64,000 nt of DNA from Orthonyx spaldingii (GCA_013397795.1 VZTJ01001724.1:62001-126000), one strand, 5' to 3'; positions 26,917 to 41,164 are shown, numbered from the stretch's first letter. The notes: generated from the sequence alone by a model not told the origin. Program-made: numbers and translations.

Positions 26917-26965
26917 ACACTCACACACAGACATATGTGCACACACATACACACATGCACACCCC
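26917..26965 (+). repeat. CA-rich degenerate microsatellite
   Basis: ACACTCACACACAG, ACATATGTGC, ACACACATACACACATGCAC: an interrupted CA repeat. Confidence 0.85.
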
Positions 26966-29900
26966 TATCCCTTCTCTGAAACACAGAAGAATCTTGACAG
27001 AATGGCAGGAAGCACGCACAGAGCAGTCAGGGAAGGATATTATGTCAGCAACCACGAACAATAAAAGGTGTAAAGGTGCTTCCTTCCCTAAACTGTTCCA
27101 GAAGTGCAAAATGGGAACCAAAACTGTCCACTTCCTTCTCCGAGCAGAACTGTCTGAATCTGCTCTGCTGCAACACCCCAGACAGAGTCCTTTGAGCAGT
27201 TACACCAGGAGCAATGAGTATCAAAACAAGAGAGTAAAAATATTTAATTTATAAACAAGACTACAGCCAGAGAAAAATCAAGTTAAAATGTGCTAGAGTT
27301 TAACATTTTCATGGTTGCTTTACAAAAGTAACAAACTTGTCATAAAGATGTCCTTGTTCCATTAAGCAGCTTGTATTCTGAGTGAATTAATTAGGTTACA
27401 ACTGAAGAACAAAACAATTTTTTTTTATTATGCTGATATAAGGAAGTAAACAAAAAAGTGCTGTTCCTTTTCTCTTACCATTCTTTTCTTGATATATAAA
27501 AGTAATTTTAAAGGTTTATGAAACTTTTTTATGCAAATCTGTTTTCTCAAACAAGTTTTGAATCTGTGTCTAAAAATGTGAATGTACTGAGTAAAAACAC
27601 ATTCTCTACTTTTCTGATGAAAAATTAGCTGTTAAAACTGCAGCATAACCATGAACATCAAGGGACACATATTAAGATAAAATGGTCGCTCAAATGTTTT
27701 CTGTAAAAACCCTGTGTTCCACACACAAAGACAGCTACACAGTGAAGAAACAGCCAGGCATACTTCGTCAATTGAAGACACCACTCATTTTGGGTCTGTT
27801 ACCTTGAGCTGGTTATAGTTTAAAGAAATGCAGAGAAGGGTGAAAATAATTATCATCTATCATGTTATCTGACTGAGATCAGCTAACATTAAAGATAGAA
27901 GTGGTTCTTCACATTTACATTTGTGGTTTGGTTGCATGGTCATTCCAAAAGACAGAGTTTGGGCCATTAACAGAAGGTTATGATAAAATTATATATGTCA
28001 TCACCATGGCAATATACCAGTAAAGCAGCAATGGTAAGATCTACAGTATGGTTTTCCAGGCAGAAAGCCATGCAAAAATGAATCTGAGTCATCTTAAGCT
28101 TTCAAACATCTGTCCACAACACTCTGATTTAGAAATTAAACATAACCTACACTTATGTGTTTTGATCTTATTGGCAGGCTGCCAAATAAAAAGGTTGGAA
28201 GAGAGTTCATTTTAATCTACTAAATTTAACTCTCAAGAGATCCTGCATTTTGCTACGGGAAATATAAAACAAACATTTAAGCCATAATGGATATATTACA
28301 ATAGATGAAGTACTAGAGACTACTGGAAAGGCAGTAAGTCAAACCAAAGAAGTCTGTACATAAAGAAAATATTTGTAATCTCTAACTACCAAGGCTTATT
28401 ACCTTTCCGGTTATCTAACCTAGCTTCTGACTTATGGCATGAGCTTAATTTATAATGGAGAGTAATTCAAGGGCAACGAAGTTCTGAACCAAAGCAAAAA
28501 TAAAATGTTCACAAAGCTGCAAACTGCAAAATCATTCCCTATATGTAAGTTGTTACTTAGAAGTTTAAGAGTTAACTTAAATAATTTGATTTGAAATCAT
28601 ATTAATTTCATTAGTTATTTCATTAATTTTTCTACTGATTTTGAAAACATCTGCTGGACTTGTAAGACTATTTCAACTGATACTCCATTTATTAGTTTAG
28701 GTATTTATGTATAAAGGATAGTAGAATGTTTATTTAAGTCTGAACTTCCAGAGTTATACCTTATTTACTTGTTTTAATTTCAACATATTCCTAGTGTAAT
28801 GACAATGTAGCAATGAATTGCAGAAAATTCCTCTCCTGCAGTTAAATTACTGGCTTAATCAATACCATTATTATCTATGCCTTGAAACAGCCATGAAAAT
28901 ATTTTGAAATGTGATTTCTTTTTTTTTCAATTTGGAATTAAACACTTCTGAAGACTCACTCTAAGCATGCTTCAGACAATTGTGGTCTATGTAGCTTATA
29001 ACTCCAATACAGTACCAAGTTACCTCACAGAGCAAGAACTTGCGCAGCATGGGTGGAAGAGTTTCTTGTTTTGCAAAGTTCCCCTGAAAAGATGTTTGGG
29101 GCAAACTAAACATCATTGCCAAAATAGCGAAGAAGATGGTACTTCCTAACAGTTGCCTTATTTCATTATGCCACGGGCCCTGCTTTTCAAGAAAGTGCGG
29201 TATCCAGACCCAGAATACCTTGCCTGTAGCTGCCTCTCTGTTTAAGTTAATCCATGCTTGTATGAAAGGAAAAGAGTGACTTTAACATACCTTCACAGGC
29301 TGTGCTGAGAGACATCCATCCAGTGCAGTGAAGGAGGATTTTAAGAATACTGCATGCATGCTATACCAAATCTGGTCATGCTGGTAAAGAACCATGACAG
29401 GAGACCAAAATACTTCCAAGTGATCATGGAATTTGCCACAGATGGTGACTCATTCCTTGCAGTGTGCACCAAAAGAAGCAATCACCAGACGAAAACTATC
29501 TGGACTCCAGTAAGATATGTGCCTGCTATGCTTGATGAAGAAAGGAAGACTTGGCTAATTTACAATATTTCTGAAGATGGCTGAAATGGAGTATTTGATT
29601 TGTAAAGCAAAGAATGCAGACACAAAGAAAGCACATATTTAAGGACAGCAATTAAGTGAAATGCTAGTATAAAATATATACCTGTGAAGAGCCAATTTTA
29701 AAACTACAATAACTATTGGGTGGTATTTCCACATGTACCCATCACCCAGAAGAAAAAAATTAAAGTAAATAGTTTGAAGAAAAGGTTTACATGTTTATGA
29801 TTCTGTTCACAAGGTACCCTTAGCAACTAGATGGACTTAATGGGAGTCTGACCAATATATATGGAATAAGATCCATAAGGTACTTCAGGGACTGGCTCAA

Positions 29901-32900
29901 GCATAACTGTTTATTCAATTAGACACACTAATAAAAAAAGGGAAAAAATATAAGGACTGAAAACTGAATCTCTTAATTGGTCTGAAATGGAGACAATGTC
30001 TAAGAATGGGAACCTGACTGAAAATGGAGTAGGGAAATTGGACCACTGCAAATTCACCTAGGAGTCTTAATGGTTCTGAGCTAATAAATTGATTGGATTG
30101 CATTGTAGTTACCAGATACATAAAGGTGAGAGGTGTTTTACAAATTCAGTCTGTCATTTACTGAGCTAAAGAAGAGGAAGCACTTCAGTGGTCAACAGGG
30201 TACGATTTAGCACTTCGTGAGTTGAAAAGGTCTTGGCACTACTCTGATTTGGGTCTACTTATATTTAAAGACAACTTGCACACCAGGTAGAATACTTCTG
30301 CTACAGAGTTTGGGAGCTGTCGTAAACACAAAGGACTTTAGAGAGTGTTGGCTTATTACAGGAAAAGTGTAAGATCTCTAGTGTCAAGTTATTGCATCAC
30401 CTGAAAGTGGACTCTGACTGTAGTTAGATCTAGATGTACAGATTTGTTACTAGTGAATATATGCGAGGAAGTTTGTGGAACTTAAACCCCCAAAATAACT
30501 TTTAAGAATCAGGGGATAATTCCAGGTGTTATTGGAAAAAGCTATATAGTACAACATCAAATCATAGTCCTAAACTGGGTACGAGTGCTTAGTAATGCCA
30601 AAATCAGTGACAGGCAATTTTAGATTTCCTCTATTGAAAAAACTATGGATTAATTCTCAAAAGGATTATTTCCTAACAGATTTTTGATTGCTTTCCGCTT
30701 ATAATTTGCTGACTTGCAGAAATACAAGGAAGCTTGGTACATGCACTCAGACAGTGTCTGTCTAAACGATGGTCAATGATGAGTCTGGAAGCAATCGATG
30801 GAAGGGATGGAGAAGAGAATTAAATTTTGGATAAAACAGATGGACTTGTCAAGATCTGCACAGGCCTGTTCTCCTTTGTCTTCATCCAACACTCTCCAGA
30901 GAAATTTTATATACCCTGACCCAGGATCCTCTTCTCACTCAAAGAATCCTGCTTTAGAATCCTCCAAAGGAATCCTCCCTTTTCTCACTGTAATCATGCA
31001 TATCTGTGTTTAACAACATAGCTGAGTTCTGCTATTCCAGGTTTGTGCTGCACTACCACTTCATCTCTGTGAGGAGAAACAAAGACTTGGATTGCAGAAA
31101 CCTCAATCATATTTTGAAAAGAAATGCCTTACACATTTGGAAATGATTCATTTCAGAGAGTTTTTAGAGAAAAGATAAAGCTTTTAGAAACAGTATTTTT
31201 GTGGCATTAATAAATGGAATAAACCAGATTAAGAAATCAAAGTTTAAATTACCAAGCAAATGAGCACTGAGCACTGTAGCTGGTTCAAAGACTAAGCTGA
31301 AAATAAGGAAAGATCATCTAAGGAGGCAGAATAGGGGAAAAAACTGTGGATGAAAATACCATAAAACCAGGAACACGAATGTAGAAATTAAGAGAAAAAA
31401 AACCCTGAGATGGGAATAAGTTCCTCATTACGAGAAAATACGTACTTCCACTGGAGAACTGACTCTATAGAAACATTGTCAAGGGGTTAATAAAAGGAAT
31501 CTTTTCCAACATAATTAAAGTAAGAGGCAAAAATTGCCAAGGTAAAGCTTGAATGAAAGTAAAACTGTTTCAGGATCGTGATGGGAAATATATCTTGATG
31601 TGAAAACTTTATAAATATGTTGGTGTGGCATAACATGTTTTTCTGGATTGGAAGTGTGGTTTATGGTGTTGCCATTTTAAGAGTAATTTGAATAATGTCC
31701 AGAAGATGAAAGAGATAGAGGTAATAGGATTATTGCTAGTAAGCATAAATTCAGCGATCTTATAGTCCTGAATACTTGAAAAAAACACAGCAAAGAATTC
31801 TATTAGGTAGTATTTTGTAGAGGTTTGTAATTTACAATGATAAGGAGAAGCTGAACATGTAGAGACATTGGGAAAGAGCTCAGATGATGGGATATGAAAT
31901 TCAGACATTAATATCTGATAATGGACATCAATTCTCAAGGCTTGGTGGAGTTAGAGATATAATAAATCTCTGTAAACAAACAGTATAAGGAAATATTTGA
32001 GTCACTTATCAGTTTCCCTGTCCTAATGACGACAACCTATATAATACCCCGAATTTGGCTAGCTGCTCAAGCCAAATGTGGACAATGATTTTTAAGCATA
32101 TCCCTTAACATGATTCAGCTTCCTACCAGAGAAATTAAACAATGAAACATGAAAGGTTTTACAGGGGTCCTGAGCCACTGAAATTCCACAAAATCTGTAT
32201 AAACCTTTAGAGTCCCATGGAATCTGTGTATGCCAGACTCTCAAGCTAATTGATAGTACTTTGCTGTATGGTAACACCTACTCAGGCTTGAAAATTTTGA
32301 TTACAATGCCTTAGATATTTTAAAATTTATTTTTCACTATTAGATCTTGTATGATGCAACCAGCCACCCAAGTCTATCACTGACTCACCAAAGATGCAAT
32401 GAGTCTCACACAGACATGACTTTAAATTTAGAGAATGTTACTGATTTCTATATTACTGATTTCTATTTCTACTCCTTTTAACTCATACAAACATGAGAAC
32501 AGATCCACCACTAGTAATGAAAAAATAAGTCAGACAAACATTGTAAGCAGAGTTAGTACCTAATGTAGACTAACAATTGTGGAAAAAATCAATTACCTTT
32601 ACGTTGTGTAGTTCTTTGGCTCCTCATTGTACCCCAAACTGATCCTTTATTTCCAGCTGTAGAAGCTGGAAAATGAGATATATAATCTCTGTCTAGAAAT
32701 AATCTTTTTTCTATGGTGTTAGATCATTTCAGCTACAACTGTACTACCACAGAAACAAAAATTTGGTTTTCTTATAGCATAGACCTAAATGCATAACTCA
32801 CATTTAAGTACCTTTATTAGTCTTTTTAATGCAACCTCAGATCAGTATATCTTTCATCTGGTAATTTCCATCTTAAAGAGGAATGATTGACACAGAGATG

Positions 32901-34904
32901 CTCTGCTTTTCTTTTTTGTATACTCAGTTCTAGAAACACATTCTTTTTGCATTAATACCTGACCTTCCCAGAAATGTCAAGAATTAAATATAGTTCTTCT
33001 GAAATGTAGACTGCTCAACATTGTGGAGAACTGCTAAGCTGCTAACAGTTCATTCTTTTTGTGTGAATGCTAATATGATAAGTATGAGTATAAAAACTAT
33101 GACACTCCCTGAAATCAACTGCTTGCCCAGAGACAGCTGCAGGCTTAAAATGAGGAGAAGGAAGAAGAAGGGGAAAAAAAGAAAAAAAAGCAAGGGAAAT
33201 ATATCAATCTTCCCAATGACCATGACAACTCAAAAGTCTACATTAATGCTTCCAATCCCACTCAGATAATTTTTTTTTCCCAAGGACAAAAGGAGATGAA
33301 ATGTATGTCAGGTACATAATAAGGCTAATAATAAAAAAGAAACCCCACACCTGCATTTCACTGCAGAGAAGTGAGGAACTACCTCTGTGAAATGTATGTC
33401 CTTTCTAATGGCAAAGCTCATAAATTAGGACAGGTTGCTGCTGTTAAACATACAAAATGCAGACAATTTAAGTAGAAACACACAAATTCAGGATGGATTT
33501 GCTCTGAAAGAAGGGAAGAAAGTGCAGTGGCAATATAGTAACAAGGCACTTACAATTACAAAAAATTTACAAGCCACTTGATAGGAAATAAACCTTGCAC
33601 TTATATTGCCTTGTGCTTCATGTCTGCAATTCTGCATGCCCAGGATGAAGCATCTGCTGTAAAATGAAAAGTTCTGACTACTGAGAAATAAAGTATGTGG
33701 CCATATCTGTTAGTGCTAGCAGACCATAAATCATTGGCTGAAGCTATTTGCCTTCTACCTCCTGGCTGCATCTTGACAAGAAGGATCTCTCTATGCTCAA
33801 AGATCCAAGCTGGATTCCCACTGGTTTGGAACTAGGAAAATGCATAGAGATAAAATGGCTTATAAGAAAGGAAAGATAACCTGGAATTTGCTGTGCAAAA
33901 AAGTAAAAAATAATGCCTCGTTAGAAGAAAAAAATTTGTCTGAAACAACTGGCTTAAAATGTCTATTGAGGCAGCAATTTTCTGTTGTTCTAGCTTAGTG
34001 GGATATTCTACAAATTTTATTTTTGTCCTTAGTGGTTAAAAACCAGGCAAACAATAGATATATATTTCTGTTAACAATATTCACGTGAAAATAGAGAGAG
34101 AAACCTAAGATATGCATCACTCTGAGGGGTTATGCCGTGATATGATAAAGAGCTGAAAGAGTTGCAGCTTTGTATCTGCATTAGTTACAAAGACATAAAT
34201 AGCCTTGTCTAATTTAGTGTGCTGCTCAACCACATCACAGTTCAGTTCTTGAAAACTGTGCTAGGTAACTAATTCATACTTTCCACATGAGGATTTGATC
34301 TTCTAATTTTTCACAGAGTTGGAGTCTAACAGCTCTCGCCTAAAGACTTGTAAAAGCAAAATTTCTACTGAAAGGGATGGTGTTTACCACAGAGGTACAC
34401 CTGCTACTGTCTGTAACTACAAAAGCCACAACTGAGCATCACACCCTGCTTATGAAACCTCAGCTATAAGCGCTCCATCAGCACATGCAGCTGGATTTAT
34501 TTATTTTTTACTCATATACAATACACTGCATCCGGCAGTAGCCAATGCAAAAAGTCAACATCCTTGGCAAATATCAGATGAAAACATATATAAAATGTTT
34601 TTAAATTGCAGAAGGAAAATACAGTGGAATTTGCTTGATAGTCTCCATTTTAACTTCAACGAGCATTTTGTTTTTCTAACAGGATCACTGCCAGCATTGC
34701 TCGTCTTACTATTATCCTAAAAGTATGGTGAAAAAGCAAAAACATAATCAACAAAAAGATACATTAGCTAAATCTTATTGTGGCCATGAATATACATTAT
34801 GTTTTCTCCAAAATGGCACTTTTTGAGCTCTGTTGATATGTAAGATGATTTCTGATAAAATATATCCTTAGAAACAGGCAGCTATGGCAAAAGTAGCAGG
34901 CAGC

Positions 34905-35095
34905 ATAGTTTGAAGAACTGGATTCAAGGTTGGGATGCAAACATGTCTGCGATCTGCTCCCTTTTCTGTCAAAAGTATTTCATGTCACTTTCATTTTTCA
35001 CTCAGTTTCTCTGTTGGAAATCTGGGGATAAGGACCCTGTGGATTTGTTTGCGCAAAATCTGAGAACTAAGTACAGTGAATATTATGCAACAGGG
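34905..35095 (-). mobile_element. Probable MIR-like relic, minus orientation
   Basis: Read on the plus strand, the order TGGATTCAAGG, TCATGTCACTTTCATTTTTC, CTCAGTTTCTCTGTTGGAAA, TCTGGGGATAAGGACCCTGT and a later AGTACAGTGAATATTATGC resembles the reverse complement of MIR (CTCAGTTTCCCCATCTGTAA, AATGGGGATAATGAT, AGTGCTATT). It is diverged, so the call is moderate. Confidence 0.5.
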
Positions 35096-35439
35096 AAATT
35101 CTGAGGGCTATACTTCTTATCTGGCATAGTCAGTGAGTACTTAAACAAATGTAGAAGACAATTCAGAATATTTAAAAATGCATAAAAGTCATGTTAAGGG
35201 CCAAGATTATGATCATAAAAATATTAATACCTATATTTAAAACCACTAATTTCAGAAAGTTATAATTACTTTGTATACCTAACACATTTATAGATGCATG
35301 TTATTCTAGCTCAATCATCCTTTATGCTAATGTATATCTTCTTGAAATAAAGATATTTGATAGTACTGTCATATAAGGTCCAATATGGTACACAGCAGAT
35401 ACATGAATTTCCTGTTTCCCTCTCTCTCTTGCAGCATCC

Positions 35440-35780
35440 TAATCAACCTAATTAAAGCTTAGTTCATTTAAAATCTCAGATGACAATTTGTTTAACTCCA
35501 TCCCACTGTGGTCTTTTTATAAAGAGAATTAAATTTGATCTTCTGACAGCAATTATTAAATGATCCCAACTGGCCCCAATTAAGACACATGGCTCACAAG
35601 CCTCAAAATCCAATAAAGTGTCAAATCCTGTCTTTCACATGTATATCTCCCTTTACCTTGTTTTATTTTCTTAAAGCCAACTAAGATCATGTTAGCAAGT
35701 GGAACTGAATGTCATTTGTAAACTAATTCAAGATACAATGCATGAGTTTACTTTCCATGACATTCTGAAGTAGGGACAAC
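35440..35780. promoter_or_regulatory. Candidate conserved non-coding element
   Basis: The text has the character of vertebrate developmental enhancers: several homeobox-type TAAT/ATTA cores (CCTAATTAAAGC, GCAATTATTAAAT, CCAATTAAGAC) set in complex, non-repetitive sequence, free of microsatellites and transposons. This is a judgement from composition; conservation cannot be measured here. Confidence 0.3.
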
Positions 35781-36299
35781 ACATTCAAAATCATAATTTT
35801 GAAACCTCTGTCTAATTCAATTCACCTGTCTTTAGTGCTTTTCACTGTTCTGCATATGACCTACTTGTAAAATAGTGCCTACAAGAAGTGGTGACTAGAG
35901 AAACATAGTAAATATCCATGGTCTGAGTTTTGCACTGTTTACAATTCCCCTTATAGTAATACCTCTCTTCCTTAAGCATTTCCACTTGGTTGTCACCTCT
36001 CCACTGAAGAAATTCAAAGAAATATGATGTTCATGTAAATTCTGAGATTAACCTTTTTTACGTTTAATTTCACACATGTTCAGTGATAATCTGTGAAGAA
36101 ATGTTTGCATGATTTCACATAAAGGCAGGTAGCCCCAGGATTTGGAACTCGTTGATTGTGTGGTACTCCAGGGAAATAGCTGAATTAAAACCACCCTCAT
36201 GAGACTGAAGTAGCTTCCATACACATCTGGCTCTTATTCTAAACTCTAACACCTGCTTGGAAATTTAACCCCCATCTTTTCTCTGAAGAACAAATGGGA

Positions 36300-36480
36300 C
36301 AGATTTATCTAATGCCATTTGGTTTAGGTCAAAGCTGAGCTGTGTAGTGTTCTGCTAAATTAATTGCAATGTAATTGATATTGTTTGACACAGTTTTATG
36401 ACCAGGCTGCTCTCTCACTATTAAAATACATAAGATTTCATATTTCTGCACACCCACCCTAAGTACAGCTTTGAGTGAAA
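36300..36480. promoter_or_regulatory. Candidate conserved non-coding element
   Basis: It contains AAATTAATTGCAATGTAATT and GATATTGTTTGACACAG, a dense group of homeobox and SOX-like cores in non-repetitive sequence. This is a judgement from composition only. Confidence 0.25.
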
Positions 36481-36800
36481 ATGTTAAAATACAGCATGCT
36501 TTTTTTGTGTCAGTACTTCCAGTGAATCACTGTATAAAATAAGATTATGTATATGAGTATCATCAAAAGATCGAGTAGCAAAAAAAAAAAAAATGTAGCA
36601 GCTTCCACAACATTGTGGTGATTTATTTTCTGAATTTGCTTAATTTACATACTGAACAAATGTAAGCATGATTTTCCTTAACACCTAAAAGATAGAAAAA
36701 CTCTAACTTCCAATGCAAAATCTTCTTTACTAACAGGAAGATGTGCAAGTTTATGTAAAACATAATTAGACACATTTCCTGTTGAGCTGGGAAATACACT

Positions 36801-36819
36801 TTTTTTTTTTTTTTTTTCT
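36801..36819 (+). repeat. Poly-T run
   Basis: A run of about 19 T. Similar short homopolymers occur near 16875, 18936, 48998 and (as A) 52365. Confidence 0.9.
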
Positions 36820-37471
36820 GGTAAAAAGTAAAAAAGTTAAAGTGAGACCAACCACTTCTCAAGTAAAATATTTTTTTTTAACTTGCAAATATTACATTTA
36901 AGAATTAAAAAACCATTGGCTTCAAAAATCAGGCAGCATTTTTGCATCTGAAAATATTATATGACACCAGTAAACTTGAACACAATAAAGTTGAGAGAAA
37001 ATTATTAAAAAGACTTTGAAATTTCTGAATATTAACAAATATTTCAGTATACTGTTAATTGTTTCTCATTGTATTCTCATAATCCCATATAAGATATTAA
37101 TTTTAGCTCTTTTGCTAAAACCAGCAAACCCTGTAACAGATTTAGTGCAAAGAGCTGAAAATATCCTGTGGAAAAAACTCAGCACAGAGATCAGATCAAC
37201 CCAAATCCTGTCATTACTCAGCACTGCAGTGACGTGCAGATGTTTGTAGTGGTTTAAGGAGCCAGCAGGGGCTGGAAACTCTACGTACTCAACTCCAACA
37301 TGATTGCAATTGAACCTCATCAAAGTAAGAGCTCATAATTTGTCACAGAAAACAGCCAATTAACATATGTTAGAAAAAAGCTCCCATAAAGATAATATAT
37401 GATTAACGATCCAATGCAGCTGTCATAAATCAAGTCTGCATTTTAAAAAGAAGTGTCAGCCTGGATTTCTC

Positions 37472-37504
37472 AAAGTTTACATTGACAATGGAGACTGTAT
37501 TTTA
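37472..37504 (+). repeat. 33-base exact dispersed repeat, copy A
   Basis: It begins AAAGTTTACATTGACAATGG and ends ACTGTATTTTA. It is identical over 33 bases to 41165-41197, while the flanks do not match. It contains the small palindrome CATTGACAATG, which includes SOX-like ACAATGG. Confidence 0.9.
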
Positions 37505-37599
37505 AAAACCTACAAAGAAGAAGCCCCTAGTAATAGCATTTCCTCCAAATTTGGAGTTAGAGTTTTGAGAGATCCAGCACTATTTGCAGTTCTGACTGT

Positions 37600-38110
37600 T
37601 GTACTGTAGTTAAGACCCTTGTAAAAACACAATGACTGTTTTGTTTTAGTGCTGTTTTAAAATGCAGACCTTCGCTGCGAGTGAGGTGGCCTTCATTGAT
37701 GTACTTTGCTGTCAACACAATCCTCTGAAAACACAGCATCTCCTTATTACTACCAAAAATGCACTGTAAAGGTGCTCATCGTAGCCCCAGTGCCAGCATT
37801 GTGATCCTGGCTATTCAAATGCACAGCCCTGCGTGAAAGCTCACCCCAATCAGTCCTGTTATTTCATATTTACACTGCTGAATGCTGCCTGCAACCATAA
37901 TTTGCATAAAGAGAAGGACTTCAAATAGTTTACACTATGCGTGGAAAGTGAAGCCTGTTGCTTTATTAAGACAGAACATTGATTGTGATGCCTAATCTGA
38001 ACAACTGTCGTTACTCCTCGTGTTTTGCACAGCAATATTTTAATTCCTGAAACTGTGCATAAATAAGCTGCTATTTTTTTAGAAATCATTACGCATTTTT
38101 CTTCCTGCTA
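37600..38110. promoter_or_regulatory. Candidate conserved enhancer block with octamer motif
   Basis: About 500 bases of complex sequence keep several CpGs (CTTCGCTGCGAGTG, CATCGTAGCC, CTGCGTGAAAG, CTATGCGTGG, CTGTCGTTACTCCTCGTG), unlike the CpG-poor DNA around them. A perfect POU octamer ATTTGCAT lies at 37900-37907, with ATTAAGACAG and TTGTGATGCCTAAT nearby. There is no repeat and no splice-flanked frame. Retained CpGs in a CpG-depleted intron suggest constraint. Confidence 0.4.
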
Positions 38111-41100
38111 TCATTTAGGATCCCATTTGGCAACCAGTAAACTCTGAAGCAACTTTATAGTGTCTTTTTTGTATGTGTGTGCATATGTGAGCGTGTGTGT
38201 CCTTGTCTTGACATGGTGTTGTAAAAGGAAGTGCTTCCTCTTTTCTGTTTGAAAGAGATCCAAAATACCCAAGGTTTTAAAACTCTGTAGCCTGACTGGA
38301 CATTAGTCAACGTATTTTTAAAAATGCTTGACTCCTATTCAGGCATATATGCTTAGAAACAGACAAATTTTAGTCTCTGCTAACAAAGAATAAAATAATG
38401 GCAATGGTATTCCCTGGAAGTGAAATGTGATGAGTTTTAAGGTCATTTTCTCACCTTTAAAGTCCTTCAATGATTTAGAAATGCTATTTCCATTAATGTT
38501 ACAGGCTGGAGTTTCTGTCATCAGCACAAAGTTAATTCTCTTAAACCAGAATTTATTATATTGTTACTGAAGTGCCTGGTGACTACAAAGCTATGGATTC
38601 ACAACCCCTGAACTGGTAAAGACTTTTGAATGTGCTAAAACTTAATATGCTGAGATGTTAAAAGGAAAACATAAGTGTTTAATGCTACTCATGTGAGCAA
38701 GACTGTCTCAAAAAGACCAAAAACTCTGATATTTCTGATCCATTTACATAGAGCAAAAATGGATAATATTCTTTGACATTCCTCACTATGTTACATTATG
38801 ATAAAAAAATAACCGTTATGAATCACTGTCCCTTTTAACAAAACACTGTGAATAATATTAAGGTTATGCTGCCTTTTTTTTTTTTTCCTCAGGAGTGTGT
38901 TCTTTGATTCCCAAGCAATCAGTAATATTTTTGATTAAGATCTCAGAAACAGCTGAAAATCCCAAGGCTTCTCTACTACTGAAAATTCATGACTTTGACT
39001 GTCCCCAACTAAAGACAGTAAACTATGCAGCCTCAAGCAAAAGAGATTAATTTCAATTTTGCAATGAGCAGAAAAAAGACTGGACAAAATACATTCTATA
39101 TCTACTAAATTGTTATGTCTATAACAGAAAATTCACTTTTGGCCCTAGAGACAGTTTGAGATGAGCAATAATATTCAAGGTGCAAAACAAGCAGTACTTT
39201 ACAAATGATACAATAAACAAGAGTCAGATAAGAACTGCATATTTTTTCTTATACTTTTTTTAGAATAAAACAACATTTTGGATAAGACATATTCAAGTTT
39301 AGTATATCTTCCTGATAATAAATCTGCTTTTAAAAACTACTGCTAACAGTAAGAGCAGAATAATTAAAACAAGTTCCTAATTGTATAGAAATATTGTGTC
39401 AGAATGATTTCCTGGGTTGTAAACTTAAATTTCCTCTCTTTGTAGGTAATACGAAGATAATTTTACAGCTAGGACATGCATAATGACCAGTCAGTATCAA
39501 TGCACTGCTATGAAACAGCATATTTTCCAAGAAAATGTTTCAAATTGTGGTTTACTTATCATACTTATTATACCTCTAGGTAAGGAATCTCCAGTATACT
39601 CTTTTTATCATCAGATACAACAAATTATACATGATGAAATACTGCAAGTACACTCATCCTGCTATCTATCCAGGTTGTGTTGCAGAAGTGAAAACTGTCT
39701 GAGTTGGTAATGGCTTCTACTAAATGGAAATGTCGACTGTATGCCATAACCTAATTCAAGATATTTTGACAAATATTTCAAAATTCAGAATGTAGATCTT
39801 GCAAACAGAGCTCATGAAAACAATATCCCACTTCCTGGTTGCTTCCGTGCATATGGAATTCTGTTGGAATCTTTCTATTGATTTTTACAAGCTGAGACTT
39901 TGGACAAAAGGTTGAGAAATACTGTATTAAATGCCCAAGACCACTTTAGTATCAAGGCTGCAGACTCTAAATGGCCGTAACCCACACATCTTTATGGCAT
40001 TATCCTATTCAAATAAAAGAAAAATATGCTGGTGCTTCTCAGTCTTTCCAGTAAGTCCATTGGTTGGTTCTGGAGAGGAGAGATGAGTTGCTGTGATGTG
40101 GGAGGCTTTAAATCCTCACAGATTACAGCAGTGTTATACAGTAACAAAGCATCACAAAAATTAAGCACAAATCACCATCTTGATCTCTACATGCCGTGTT
40201 AATACAAAGGTTCTACTCCTGTTACTTAGAGATGAACACTGAGGAATCAAAGGTTCCATTCTGCAATTTTGCATGAAACAACTATAAAATACTTTGAATA
40301 TGTTCAAGAATAAATTAGGAACTTTAACAACTACGGCTTTCACTGTTAAAATTCCTAAATTAATGAGAACTTTGGGATAAAATTACTGGGGTACTTTGGA
40401 TACTGTAATGTAATTTTAATAATCCAACATTTTCCCATACCAGCTCATGGATTTACTGTTCAACATCAGCACCCTGAGACAAGAACTAGCTGATTTATCC
40501 CCCATGTTGGAAGATCTTGTTGCTCAGTTGTCATTTCTGTCTTAGCTCCAATAGATGGAAGCAAATCTCTTGCTGCCTTCTAAGTTTAGTGTGATTTTGG
40601 GGCTATTTTTTCAGGTCAAAGTCTTTACTTTTAGATTTTTTTGTTTGTGGTCTGTTATCCTTTGATGTTAGATTCCCAGATAATTTGTTCTAGTTCACAG
40701 AGCAGTTTCTTGACATGAGAACCATGCGTTAGTAAGTCTGTAGCTCCTGCTGCAACCTCTTGCAGGAATAAATAGAGCTTGCAGAAAATCTACATGAGGT
40801 TGTTTCCGGAAACCCCAGTGCTGCATGATTCTGTAGAAATAATCACTGACAAGAATTTGTGGTATGAATTCAGGTGTGTAGAGACTGGTGGTTGTCAGTC
40901 TTACTGTACAATACCTTGTCTACTAAAAAAACATGGGAACATGACATTGTGATTCTTTTGTAAATTTGGTTAAGCCACTGCATCACTCATTTCTTTCAAC
41001 CGTCAAAAATATGCCAATCATGATATACAGTGCCATGTCCATGCTAGGTTGGTTTTAGATGGATTTAAAGCACAAGGTTTTAAAATCACAGCTCACTCCA

Positions 41101-41164
41101 CTCAGCTTGGCTTGTCTCATAAAAAGCAGAAGAGCAGTAAGAACAGAGAGTCTGACACTACCTG

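Noticed and set aside
33021..33269. Lysine/arginine-rich 82-codon frame resembling a nuclear localisation tail
   Set aside because: The basic run is a purine-rich low-complexity stretch (GGAGAAGGAAGAAG...); nothing else supports coding.
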